DNA of 56,599 nt, from positions 1 to 56,599 of the forward strand of contig CACXTX010000015.1 of the NCBI GenBank assembly GCA_902770635.1, in the 5' to 3' direction. This DNA is from an uncultured Prevotellaceae bacterium (GTDB taxonomy: Bacteria > Bacteroidota > Bacteroidia > Bacteroidales > Bacteroidaceae). This document shows positions 42,321-50,270 of this stretch, in pieces. The notes under the pieces were generated by a model. The model did not search any database. It was not told where the DNA came from and saw only the letters and a program-made list of their open reading frames with translations. A program made the translations under genes and the position numbers. How positions within the stretch are numbered: the stretch's first letter is position 1; each line of letters opens with the position of its first letter.

Positions 42321-42950
42321 ATGATTTCCTATCTGAACACAGAAAACATAGCCCGTAGCAGGGATGGAGTAGAGTACCACCCGCTACGCCCCTTCCTGCC
42401 TGAGAGTGCGAAGGTGCTCTTCCTGGGCAGTTTCCCGCCCCAGCGCAAGCGGTGGTGTATGGACTTCTACTACCCTAACTTCATCAACGACCACTGGAGG
42501 ATTGAGGGACAGTTATTCTTTGGTGACAAGAACCATTTTGTGGACTTGGAGGCCAAGCGCTTTAAGATTGACGAGATTGTAGCGTTCTGTAAAGAGAAAG
42601 GCCTCGCCTTCTTCGACACTTCTACGGCTATCCGCCGATTGCAAGACAATGCATCGGACAAATTCCTGGAAGTCGTGGAACCAACGGACATCGCGAGCCT
42701 CTTGCAAAGACTGCCCCACTGCAAGGCCATCGTCACCACGGGCGAGAAAGCCACAGAGACCATCTGCGCCACACTCGGCATTGCAGAAATTCCCAAGGTC
42801 AACACGTCCGTTCTCATCCCTCATCCATCAGCCATCTCACCTCATCCATCACCCATCAGCCTCTGGCGCCTGCCATCGTCCTCCCGGGCCTACCCGCTGG
42901 CTTTCGACAAGAAAGTAGAGGCCTATCGCCGCATGTTCGACTCCCTTTGA
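42321..42950 (+). CDS. Uracil-DNA glycosylase superfamily protein
   Basis: 209 residues from ATG 42321 (MISYLNTENIARSRDG). Superfamily features: VLFLGSFPPQRKRWCMDFYY near the N-terminus (water-activating GxFP-like motif), FFDTSTAIRRL, AIVTTGEKA and the C-terminal LPSSSRAYPL (usual HPSP/MPSSS position). It probably removes a damaged base. A Pro/His/Ser-rich insertion (about residues 168-185, LIPHPSAISPHPSPISLW) derives from a GATGGATGAGG repeat. The DNA-repair pair on the opposite strand ends 8 nt beyond its stop. Confidence 0.8.
   Translation: MISYLNTENIARSRDGVEYHPLRPFLPESAKVLFLGSFPPQRKRWCMDFYYPNFINDHWRIEGQLFFGDKNHFVDLEAKRFKIDEIVAFCKEKGLAFFDTSTAIRRLQDNASDKFLEVVEPTDIASLLQRLPHCKAIVTTGEKATETICATLGIAEIPKVNTSVLIPHPSAISPHPSPISLWRLPSSSRAYPLAFDKKVEAYRRMFDSL
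42821..42878 (+). repeat. CTCATCCATCA-type repeat inserted in frame in the UDG-like gene
   Basis: Units CTCATCCATCAGCCATCTC and CTCATCCATCACCCATCAGC are read as HPSAISPHPSPIS. Homologues go from the KVNTSV strand to the RLPSSS motif without such a stretch. Confidence 0.6.
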
Positions 42951-42957
42951 CAAGCAA

Positions 42958-43737
42958 TCAGCCGTTCTTTTCCGTCATGTATTTCCAGTAGCGGCGAGGC
43001 ATGTCGCTCAGCTGTTTCTTGGGATTCATGCGCTCCTTGATACAAATGGCCTTGAAGTACGTGCGCCACAGGTCCTGGAACAGTTTGTCGTTCTCGCTCA
43101 ACACGTCGGCATCCATCTTTCCGTTTGACAAGTCAAATGGCACGGAAGCCTCATCCTCAAACGTCACACGGATAACTGTTTTTCCGTCATAATAATACCC
43201 GTAGTGCCGTTTCGCATCATAGATAATCCACGGCTGGTCGTTGAACCTATCCTGAAAGTGGTCGATGATAAGCGGCAACACGTTATGGTCAGGCGACACT
43301 ACCGCAAGATATGTGCCGTCCTTTGCCTTCTGAAAGCGGATAAACTGCTTCATCCTCAGCTGTTCGTGCAACACCCGTCGACAGCTGTTCCTCACCTCCA
43401 GCACATCAGGGTCACTAGCATTCCGCTCCAGTCCTTTCACCTTCAGTCGAAACACCTTGCAGATCATGTTAAACAGCGGCTGGTTCAGCGTCCGCTCCTC
43501 TGACAGCCAACTCACGGAAATCATGTGCATCCCCTCTTTCGACAAGTATTTCTCCAGTCCCTTCCACACCCGTTCCGCCTTCTCACTATCCGTCACCACC
43601 CGATGCGGCTCGTCGGCAAACATCGGCAACTGCTCGCCCTCTGCCAACAGATACTCAGGCTGCTGTTTCAAGAAAAAGCTGTCGAAGACCGCTGTCAACA
43701 GCCCATCCAGCGTATTATCGAAGATATAGACATTCAT
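42958..43737 (-). CDS. TIGR03915-like putative DNA-repair protein (DUF4130)
   Basis: 259 residues starting MNVYIFDNTLDGLLTAVFDS. LRMKQFIRFQKAKDGTYLAV, SPDHNVLPLIIDHFQDRFND, WIIYDAKRHYGYYYDG and the C-terminal RRYWKYMTEK match the DUF4130/TIGR03915 family, which accompanies a radical SAM protein and often a uracil-DNA glycosylase domain. Its start overlaps the stop of the radical SAM gene by 4 nt (ATGA), so the two are coupled. The exact chemistry is unknown. Confidence 0.82.
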   Translation of the reverse strand: MNVYIFDNTLDGLLTAVFDSFFLKQQPEYLLAEGEQLPMFADEPHRVVTDSEKAERVWKGLEKYLSKEGMHMISVSWLSEERTLNQPLFNMICKVFRLKVKGLERNASDPDVLEVRNSCRRVLHEQLRMKQFIRFQKAKDGTYLAVVSPDHNVLPLIIDHFQDRFNDQPWIIYDAKRHYGYYYDGKTVIRVTFEDEASVPFDLSNGKMDADVLSENDKLFQDLWRTYFKAICIKERMNPKKQLSDMPRRYWKYMTEKNG

Positions 43738-45026
43738 TCGTCCTTGAAATCGAGGGAGAGTTGTTGCTCGGCAGCAGCTCTCTTTTGTTGTGCCTTGCTG
43801 ATGAGCAGGGGACGGAGACGATCGGGGCGTAACTCATTGATGCCAACGATAGGTTGGGAGAAGGCGGAAGTGAGCTCGCCACAGGTAATGAAGTACTTGG
43901 CCTTCTTCATCACCACGCCCATCTTTTTGAGGTGGTATGACGTGATGCGGTTGAAGCGACGAGAGTTGACGATGAGTACGGCACTCTTGACACCGATGCC
44001 TGGCACGCGGAGGATGTCTTCGTAGGAGGCACTGTTGATGTCGACAGGGAAGAACTCCGGATGACGCAGGGCCCAACCGAGCTTGGGATCAACATCGAGG
44101 TCGAGGTGGGCATGAGTATCGTCCACTATCTCCTCCACCTTGAAATGGTAGAAGCGCATGAGCCAATCTGCCTGATAGAGTCGGTTCTCACGTACCAAGG
44201 GCGGTTGTTTCAGCACGGGCAGACGGGGGTCGTAGGTGTTGACGCTGACGTAGCCGGAATAATAGACGCGGCGCATGGTGGGCTGCTGGTACATGGCGTT
44301 CGACATCATCAGGATATCTTTGTCGGTCTCGGCAGTTGCACCCACTATCATCTGTGTCGATTGTCCGGCAGGTACGAAGCGGGGTGCGTGGCGGAACTTC
44401 TTGCGGTCCTCCTTATTCTCTAATACGCCCTGCTGGATTTGTGACATGGGCAGGAAGATGCTCTTGTGGTTCTTCTCGGGTGCCAGTGCCTTGAGCGATT
44501 CCTCTTTGGGAATCTCAATGTTGATGCTCATGCGGTCGGCATAGCGGCCAGCCTCCTGCAACAGTTCCTGCGAGGCACCCGGGATGGTCTTCAGGTGGAT
44601 GTAGCCGTTGAAGCGGTGAACGGTGCGAAGGTCGCGCACAATAGCTGTCAGGCGTTCCATCGTATAGTCAGGATTGCGCACTACCCCACTCGACAGGAAC
44701 AGTCCTTCGATGTAGTTGCGACGATAGAACTCCATGGTGATTTCCTCGAGTTCGGAGACGGAGAGCGTGGCACGCTGGATGTCGTTGGTGCGACGGTTAA
44801 TGCAGTAGGCACAGTCGTACATGCAGTAATTAGTGAGCATGACCTTTAACAGCGAGATGCAACGCCCGTCGTCGGCAAACGAGTGGCAGATGCCCACACC
44901 ACCCACGGTTGAGCCTACCATACCCTCTTTGCCCTTGCGCACAGTACCGCTCGACGAACACGAAACATCATACTTCGCCGACTCTGCGAGGATGCGCAGC
45001 TTCTCCATTGTTTTCTCTGTCAACAT
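43734..45026 (-). CDS. TIGR03916-like radical SAM DNA modification/repair protein
   Basis: 430 residues from ATG 45026. Radical SAM cluster motif CxxxCxxC in YCMYDCAYCINRRTNDIQ; YDVSCSSSGTVRKGKEGMVG near the N-terminus; GIGVKSAVLIVNSRRFNRI is a helix-hairpin-helix DNA-binding element. The family is described as a putative DNA-repair radical SAM protein linked to UDG-like genes, as here. A -7 box lies only a few nucleotides before the start. Confidence 0.85.
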   Translation of the reverse strand: MLTEKTMEKLRILAESAKYDVSCSSSGTVRKGKEGMVGSTVGGVGICHSFADDGRCISLLKVMLTNYCMYDCAYCINRRTNDIQRATLSVSELEEITMEFYRRNYIEGLFLSSGVVRNPDYTMERLTAIVRDLRTVHRFNGYIHLKTIPGASQELLQEAGRYADRMSINIEIPKEESLKALAPEKNHKSIFLPMSQIQQGVLENKEDRKKFRHAPRFVPAGQSTQMIVGATAETDKDILMMSNAMYQQPTMRRVYYSGYVSVNTYDPRLPVLKQPPLVRENRLYQADWLMRFYHFKVEEIVDDTHAHLDLDVDPKLGWALRHPEFFPVDINSASYEDILRVPGIGVKSAVLIVNSRRFNRITSYHLKKMGVVMKKAKYFITCGELTSAFSQPIVGINELRPDRLRPLLISKAQQKRAAAEQQLSLDFKDE

Positions 45027-45032
45027 ACGGCT

Positions 45033-45041
45033 GCAAAGATA
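45033..45041 (-). promoter_or_regulatory. -7 box of the radical SAM gene, near-leaderless
   Basis: Minus strand TATCTTTGC ending 6 nt before the ATG at 45026; no clear -33 TTG. Confidence 0.6.
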
Positions 45042-45112
45042 CAACGATGCTGTCCCAAAAGTCAGGACACCGCCGAAATTTTAAGATTCTTTTATCTTTG
45101 ACAGTCCAATTC

Positions 45113-45156
45113 TAACACTTTGTAAGAAAATCAGGGGATAAGAATTCAATGTGTCA
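45113..45156. promoter_or_regulatory. Candidate nitrogen operator upstream of dapF
   Basis: TAACACTTTGTAA (45113-45125) differs at one position from the glnN-gltB motif TGACACTTTGTAA. A weaker inverse, ATTCAATGTGTCA (45144-45156), matches at 10 of 13. A second -7-like box TATCTTTG lies at 45093-45100. No gene is seen in 45042-45309. Confidence 0.5.
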
Positions 45157-45237
45157 ACAAAATGAACTGATTTATGGTTGAATTCTATACAAAATGATAT
45201 TTATTCAGTTTTTTTACAAACATAAAGGCAATATTTC

Positions 45238-45268
45238 TTGGTTGGTTCTGTCTTTTTGACTACCTTTG
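45238..45268 (+). promoter_or_regulatory. Promoter of the dapF-dapL-glnB-amt operon
   Basis: TTG (45238-45240), exactly 20 nt, TACCTTTG (45261-45268); the ATG is at 45310. Spacing and -7 sequence equal those of the gltB promoter. Confidence 0.75.
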
Positions 45269-45309
45269 CACTCGAAATCCTAACAAAAAGATAGAATAAT
45301 TAGGTATTT

Positions 45310-46209
45310 ATGAGCAAAATGGCACAAAAACTCAGATTTTCAAAAATGCATGGTTGCGGAAACGACTACATCTATGTCAATACGATGGAGTTCACCGTGC
45401 CAGATCCTGTGGCTGCTGCCATTGCATGGAGCGACCGCCACAAGGGTATCGGGTCCGACGGTCTGGTGCTGATAGGGAAATCACCCGTGCCTGAAGCTGA
45501 TTATACCATGCATATATATAACGCGGACGGGTCGGAGGCCATGATGTGTGGCAATGCGTCGAGGTGTATTGGAAAGTATCTCTATGAGAAGACCCACCCT
45601 TGGCCCCTCCCTGTGAAGGAGGGGAATGGATACCAAGAGACCGAGATTCGTTTGCTCACGTTGTCGGGTATCAAGGTTCTTCATCTGCACATCGTCAACG
45701 ACATCGTTGAATATGTTACAGTCGATATGGGCGAGCCTGTCTTCGAAGACGGAACCCTTTTCAATCCCACTCTCGCGAGAAGTCTATCTACTCCCCTCCA
45801 TCACAGGGAGGGGCAGGGGGGTGGGTCTGCTCTTTTCGTCTCTATGGGAAACCCCCACTATGTTATCTTCACGGATAATGTGGACCAGGTAGGTGAAACC
45901 GGACGACTGCTCGAAAAGCACCCGGCCTTTCCACAACGCTGCAACATAGAGCTTGCCCGCATTGAGGCGGACGGAACCATCCGGACTCGCGTCTGGGAAC
46001 GCGGAAGCGGTATTACTCAAGCTTGTGGCACCGGTGCCTGCGCTACTGCCGTAGCAGCCGCCTTAACGGGCAGGGCTGGACGCAAGAGCAACATCGAGAT
46101 GGACGGTGGAACACTCAGCATTGAATGGTGCGAAAAAGATAACCACGTCTATATGACCGGGCCCGCCGAATTCGTCTTCGACGGCGAAATGGAAATAGAT
46201 TGTAAATAG
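45310..46209 (+). CDS. dapF: Diaminopimelate epimerase
   Basis: 299 residues. Catalytic Cys pair: Cys80 in MMCGNASRC and Cys239 in [27 protein letters not shown]-type SMGNPHYV and GSGIT are also present. It interconverts LL- and meso-diaminopimelate for lysine and peptidoglycan. Two insertions, [15 protein letters not shown] and [14 protein letters not shown], are absent from normal DapF and are copies of a palindromic element in opposite orientations. Both sit in loops and leave the catalytic residues intact, so activity is plausible. Confidence 0.92.
   Translation: MSKMAQKLRFSKMHGCGNDYIYVNTMEFTVPDPVAAAIAWSDRHKGIGSDGLVLIGKSPVPEADYTMHIYNADGSEAMMCGNASRCIGKYLYEKTHPWPLPVKEGNGYQETEIRLLTLSGIKVLHLHIVNDIVEYVTVDMGEPVFEDGTLFNPTLARSLSTPLHHREGQGGGSALFVSMGNPHYVIFTDNVDQVGETGRLLEKHPAFPQRCNIELARIEADGTIRTRVWERGSGITQACGTGACATAVAAALTGRAGRKSNIEMDGGTLSIEWCEKDNHVYMTGPAEFVFDGEMEIDCK
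45591..45639 (-). repeat. Palindromic coding element in dapF, inverse copy
   Basis: Read on the minus strand: CTCTTGGTA, then CCCCTCC, TTCACAGGGAGGGG and GGGTGGGTC. In the dapF frame it adds [11 protein letters not shown]. It matches pyrG 51511-51578 in the same orientation and frame (LPVMEGSSYQE). Confidence 0.75.
45784..45832 (+). repeat. Palindromic coding element in dapF, forward copy
   Basis: CTATCTACTCCCCTCCATC, ACAGGGAGGGG and GGGTGGGTCTGCTC. In frame it adds [10 protein letters not shown]. pyrG 51713-51759 carries the same 28-nt core with one difference, read in the same frame (LSTPLHNREG). Confidence 0.8.
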
Positions 46210-46237
46210 TAAATCGTCAAATTGTAAATTGATATGG
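46199..46237 (+). repeat. Intercistronic 39-bp repeat, copy 2 (dapF-dapL)
   Basis: ATTGTAAATAGTAAATCGTC with a further AAATTGTAAATTGATATGG runs from the last dapF codons into the dapL ATG. It matches 40841-40879 at 35 of 39 positions and supplies the dapF stop. Confidence 0.7.
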
Positions 46238-47469
46238 CATTAGTAAATATACATTTCCTGAATCTGCAGAACAACTACCTGTTTGCCGACATTGCCAAGA
46301 AGGTGAATGCCTTTAAGGTGATGCACCCCAAGGCCGATGTGATTTCGCTGGGCATCGGTGACGTGACGCAACCGCTGGCTCCCGCCGTCGTGGAGGCCAT
46401 GCACAAGGCAGCCGACGAGATGGGCACCGCGGAGGGTTTCCGCGGATATGGTCCTGAGCAGGGCTATCCGTTCCTGCGTGAGGCTATCCTGAAGAACGAC
46501 TTCCGTCCGCGTGGCGTGCGTCTTGAACTGGACGAGATATTCGTGAACGACGGTGCTAAGTCGGACACGGGCAATTTCCAGGAGCTGCTGCACTGGGACA
46601 ACTTCATCGGAGTGACCGACCCCATCTATCCCGTCTATATCGACTCGAACGTGATGATAGGACGGTGTGGCAACTACCGCGACGGACGATGGACCAACGT
46701 CCGCTACCTGCCAACGACGGCGGAGAACGGCTTTATACCGGAGTTGCCCAAAGGCCGCCCTGTGGATGTCATCTACCTGTGCTACCCCAACAACCCGACG
46801 GGCACGGTGCTGACCAAGCAGGAGTTGCGTAAGTGGGTGAACTATGCGCTGAAGAACGATGCACTCATCCTCTTCGACGCTGCCTATCAGGCCTACATCC
46901 GCAACCCGGAGATACCGCACAGCATCTACGAGATTAGGGGTGCCAAGAAGTGTGCCGTCGAGTTCCACTCGTTCTCGAAGACGGCAGGATTCACGGGTGT
47001 GCGCTGTGGCTATACCATAGTGCCCAAGGAGGTGAGCGTATCTACCTTTGAGGGCGAGCGCATCTCGCTGAACCAGTTGTGGCTGCGCCGTCAGTGTACC
47101 AAGTTCAACGGCACCAGCTACATCTCGCAGCGTGCCGCCGAGGCCATCTATTCGCCCGAGGGCAAGCAGCAGATACAGGCCACCATCGACTATTACATGG
47201 ACAATGCCCGACGCATGCTGAAGCGACTTCGCGCCCTGGGCTACGAGGTGTATGGTGGCGAGAATGCGCCGTACATCTGGATGCGCACACCGGACGGCAT
47301 GGGTTCGTGGCCGTTCTTCGAGGCGCTGCTCTATGGTGCCAATGTGGTCTGCACGCCGGGTGTGGGCTTCGGACCGTCGGGCGAGGGCTACGTGCGGTTC
47401 ACCGCCTTCAGCAGTCACGAGAAGACGGAGGAGGCCCTGGACCGCATCGCAAAATGGAGTAAAGGATAA
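46234..47469 (+). CDS. dapL: LL-diaminopimelate aminotransferase
   Basis: 411 residues, fold-type I aminotransferase. PLP lysine Lys249 in [31 protein letters not shown] and [20 protein letters not shown] are typical of DapL. It converts tetrahydrodipicolinate to LL-diaminopimelate in one step with glutamate as donor, replacing the succinylase route. Directly followed DapF in the pathway and in the operon. Glutamate use links it to the nitrogen genes downstream. Confidence 0.95.
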   Translation: MALVNIHFLNLQNNYLFADIAKKVNAFKVMHPKADVISLGIGDVTQPLAPAVVEAMHKAADEMGTAEGFRGYGPEQGYPFLREAILKNDFRPRGVRLELDEIFVNDGAKSDTGNFQELLHWDNFIGVTDPIYPVYIDSNVMIGRCGNYRDGRWTNVRYLPTTAENGFIPELPKGRPVDVIYLCYPNNPTGTVLTKQELRKWVNYALKNDALILFDAAYQAYIRNPEIPHSIYEIRGAKKCAVEFHSFSKTAGFTGVRCGYTIVPKEVSVSTFEGERISLNQLWLRRQCTKFNGTSYISQRAAEAIYSPEGKQQIQATIDYYMDNARRMLKRLRALGYEVYGGENAPYIWMRTPDGMGSWPFFEALLYGANVVCTPGVGFGPSGEGYVRFTAFSSHEKTEEALDRIAKWSKG

Positions 47470-47542
47470 CGAAACCGGTTTCAAATAAATATGTCAGCAA
47501 CCCCATTGGAGGTTTTAGTATTCATTAAAAAGGTAAAAAGGT

Positions 47543-47890
47543 ATGAAAAGAATTGAAGCAATTATCCGCAAGACGAAGTTCGAGGATGTGAAGGAAGCAC
47601 TGCTCTCGTCGGACATCGACTGGTTTGAGTACCACAACGTGCACGGCATCGGACAGAGCCGACAGGAGCGTATCTACCGTGGCGTCCAGTACTCGACGGA
47701 CGTCATAGAGCGTGTGGCACTTACCATCGTCTGTCGCGATCCGCTGGTGGAGCCTACGGTGAAGGTGATTCTGGAGACGGCCCATACGGGCGAGGTGGGC
47801 GATGGCCGCATCTTCGTGAGCGACATGATAGACACCTGGAGCATCCGCACCGGTGAGCACGGCGACACCGTACTGAGAGACAAAAAATAA
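47543..47890 (+). CDS. glnB: Nitrogen regulatory protein PII
   Basis: 115 residues, MKRIEAIIRKTKFEDVKEAL. T-loop GIGQSRQERIYRGVQYSTDV retains the Tyr equivalent to E. coli Tyr51; TGEVGDGRIFVSDM is the B-loop and IRTGEHGDTVL the C-terminal element. PII senses ATP/ADP and 2-oxoglutarate and gates the ammonium channel encoded next to it. Its stop codon is the first triplet of a 23-bp tandem repeat. Confidence 0.92.
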   Translation: MKRIEAIIRKTKFEDVKEALLSSDIDWFEYHNVHGIGQSRQERIYRGVQYSTDVIERVALTIVCRDPLVEPTVKVILETAHTGEVGDGRIFVSDMIDTWSIRTGEHGDTVLRDKK

Positions 47891-47970
47891 CTTAGTATAC
47901 TTTCTTAGGATAACTTAGTATACTTTCTTAGGGTAACTTAGTATACTTTCTTAGGATAACTTAGTATACT
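47888..47970. repeat. 23-bp tandem repeat between glnB and amt
   Basis: Three full units (47888, 47911, 47934) and a 14-nt partial fourth (47957). Each unit starts TAACTTAGTATACTTTC and ends TTAGGA or TTAGGG, and contains the palindrome AGTATACT. Full units differ at one base only. An A-rich leader follows before the amt ATG at 48003. Confidence 0.85.
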
Positions 47971-48002
47971 AACTTTAATATAAAAAAAGAAAGGGTAAAA
48001 TT

Positions 48003-49216
48003 ATGAACGAAATAGGATTATCACTCGATACAGTATGGATGCTGTTGGCAGCCATGTTGGTTTTCTGGATGCAGCCCGGTTTTGCGCTGTGTGAGGCTGG
48101 TTTTACGCGCGGCAAGAACACCGCCAACATCCTAATGAAGAACTTTGTCGATTTCATGTTCGGCTCACTGCTGTTCTTCTTCCTCGGCTTCGGATTCATG
48201 TTCGGCAGCGAGGGGGCCGGCTTCATCGGCATGCCCAACTGGGGCGACCTCTCATTCTACAAAAGCGACCTGCCCGTCGAGGGCTTCCTGATTTTCGAGA
48301 CCGTGTTCTGTGCCACCTCCGCCACCATCGTCAGCGGTGCCATGGCCGAGCGCACCAAGTTCTCGATGTAATCGAGGGACACTGGACGTGGGGTGGCGGC
48401 TGGCTCTGCAACGATGCTGCCGACGGTTTCATGATGACCACCTTCGGCGACGTGTTCCACGACTTTGCCGGTTCTGCCATCGTACACAGCGTAGGCGGCG
48501 TGCTGGCCCTGATTGGCGCCATGGCACTGGGGCCCCGCATCGGCAAGTATGCCAAGGACGGCAAGAGCCGTGCTATTCCCGGTCACAACCTGACAATGGC
48601 TGCCCTGGGTGTCTTCATCCTCTGGCTCGGATGGTTCGGCTTCAACCCCGGTTCTCAGCTGGCTGCAAGTGGTGAGGTGAACCGCGTTGCCATCTCTCAC
48701 GTGTTCCTGACCACCAACCTCGCAGCAGCTGCCGGTGGCGTGGCTACCATGTTCCTGACTTGGCTCAAGTATGGCAAGCCCTCACTCTCACTGACGTTGA
48801 ACGGTGTACTGGCAGGTCTTGTGGGCATCACAGCCGGATGTGACATCGTATCTCCCGTCGGTGCCGTGATCATCGGACTTGTGTGTGGTATAGCACTCGT
48901 CTATGCTATTGATTTTATCGACCATAAATTACATATTGACGACCCTGTAGGTGCTAGTTCCGTTCATGGTGTCTGCGGTATCCTGGGAACTCTCATGACC
49001 GGTCTGCTGTCAACCACTAACGGTGCCTTCTACGGTTACGGCTGGGGATTCTTCGGTGCTGAGTGCTTCGGCATTCTGGTCATCGACCTCTGGGCTGCCG
49101 CCTGCGGATTCGCCCTGTTCTATGGTATCAAGAAGCTGCACGGCCTGCGCGTTGACAAGCGAATAGAAGAGGAAGGACTCGACATCTATGAGCATGGAGA
49201 AGCATGCTACAACTAA
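48003..49216 (+). pseudogene. amt: Ammonium transporter Amt, frameshifted by a small deletion
   Basis: The N-terminal frame (48003-48371) encodes FWMQPGFALCEAGFTRGKNT, then SATIVSGAMAERTKFSM and stops. The remainder continues in another frame from about 48373 (IEGHWTWGGGWLCNDAADGF) to 49216 with FAGSAIVHSVGG, GHNLTMAALGVFILWLGWFG and DDPVGASSVHGVCG, the conserved His and pore segments. About 15-20 residues that normally lie between KFSMY and VIEGHW are missing (deletion of 3n+1 nt at 48366-48372, with GTA possibly shared at the ends). As written the channel is cut after about 122 residues. Either decay or misassembly. The gene is paired with glnB as usual. Confidence 0.8.
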
Positions 49217-49283
49217 TTAACAAAGCGGCCTTTGGCCTAATTGATAATTGATATTTGATAATTAAGAATTAAAAATTAAGGGT

Positions 49284-49994
49284 ATGAAAAAGATTGTATT
49301 GTTTGCAATGGGTTTGGTGCTTAGCTGCACCACCCTTGCTCAGGAGAAAATTGAAACTACGATTAGTGCTGATTTCGTAAGTAGTTACATCTGGCGTGGC
49401 CAGGATTTAGGAAGCACTGCCATTCAGCCGACCTTGGGCGTTGGATACAAAGGACTGTCGCTGACAGCCTGGGGCAGCTACGGACTCGTCAACAAAGACG
49501 ATGTCAAGGAGTTCGACCTGACACTGGACTATACCATCGGCGGACTGAGCATCGGTATTACCGACTACTGGTTCAGCAGGATGGACGGTGGAGATCCCGA
49601 CGGTCGCTACTTCAAGTACGAGGCCCACGGTACCAACCATGTGTTTGAAGGCTACATCGGCTACGACTTCGGCTTTGCCTCACTCCGTTGGTTCACCAAC
49701 TTCGCCGGCAACGACGGCGTGAACAAGAACGGCAAGCGGGCCTATAGCAGTTATGTGGAAGCTGCTGTCCCATTTAAACTGGCTACCGTAGATTGGACTG
49801 CTACAGCTGGCGTCGTTCCCTACGCCACCACCTCGTATGCCACCACAGGCTTCGCCGTCACCAAGCTCGCCCTGAGAGCTACAAAAGACATAAAGATAAG
49901 TGATACGTTCTCTATTCCTGTGTTTGCAGAAGTTGTTGGAAACCCCTGCTCACAGAAAGCTTACCTGGTTCTGGGATTAACGCTGCATCCATAA
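49284..49994 (+). CDS. Outer-membrane beta-barrel (TorF-like putative porin)
   Basis: 236 residues with a signal peptide (MKKIVLFAMGLVLSCTTLAQ). The mature protein is alternating beta-strands: ISADFVSSYIWRGQDLG, LTAWGSYGLVN, VFEGYIGYDFG. The SSYIWRGQ start is typical of TorF/TIGR02001-like barrels. Following amt, it may let ammonium or small amines cross the outer membrane, an inference from position. The leader contains a GCGGCCTTTGGCC palindrome and AT-rich filler. Confidence 0.75.
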   Translation: MKKIVLFAMGLVLSCTTLAQEKIETTISADFVSSYIWRGQDLGSTAIQPTLGVGYKGLSLTAWGSYGLVNKDDVKEFDLTLDYTIGGLSIGITDYWFSRMDGGDPDGRYFKYEAHGTNHVFEGYIGYDFGFASLRWFTNFAGNDGVNKNGKRAYSSYVEAAVPFKLATVDWTATAGVVPYATTSYATTGFAVTKLALRATKDIKISDTFSIPVFAEVVGNPCSQKAYLVLGLTLHP

Positions 49995-50017
49995 AAAACA
50001 ACCGAATCAGGCAAGTG

Positions 50018-50057
50018 TCCTCTCTTCCGCCTCAATGGTGGGAGAGAGGATCTTTTT
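50018..50057 (+). terminator. Terminator after the porin gene
   Basis: TCCTCTCT pairs with AGAGAGGA around an inner GCC/GGT-containing loop, followed by CTTTTT. Confidence 0.75.
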
Positions 50058-50236
50058 ATATTGAAAAACCATCGGAATCCTCAAAAGTAACAGATTGCAA
50101 ATAATAAGCATTGTTTTAAGACAAAAAGAAAGGAATTCAGACCTCGACCTGCTGCAAGACTTTACACCTTGTCAGATTTGCGTGTTTTTAACAATAAAAA
50201 GACCAGCCATATCACCTGATTGGTGTCAGAAAGCAT

Positions 50237-50245
50237 TATCTTTGC
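50237..50245 (+). promoter_or_regulatory. -7 box of pyrG
   Basis: TATCTTTGC, 25 nt before the ATG at 50271; no TTG at the ideal distance. Confidence 0.6.
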
Positions 50246-50270
50246 AATCCATAAATACTGTTTTTGATTT

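Noticed and set aside
46240-47484. 414-codon open frame on the minus strand opposite dapL
   Set aside because: Antisense shadow of dapL; no family motif, start or promoter of its own.
47888-47970. CRISPR array
   Set aside because: The units are directly adjacent with no spacers, only 23 bp and fewer than four copies; no cas genes.
48003-49216. Programmed frameshift in amt
   Set aside because: No slippery run at the joint, and about 15-20 conserved residues are missing, so a deletion explains it better.
50162-50174. TTACACCTTGTCA upstream of pyrG as a further nitrogen operator
   Set aside because: Only 10 of 13 positions match and the changes are in the core; too weak without genome statistics.
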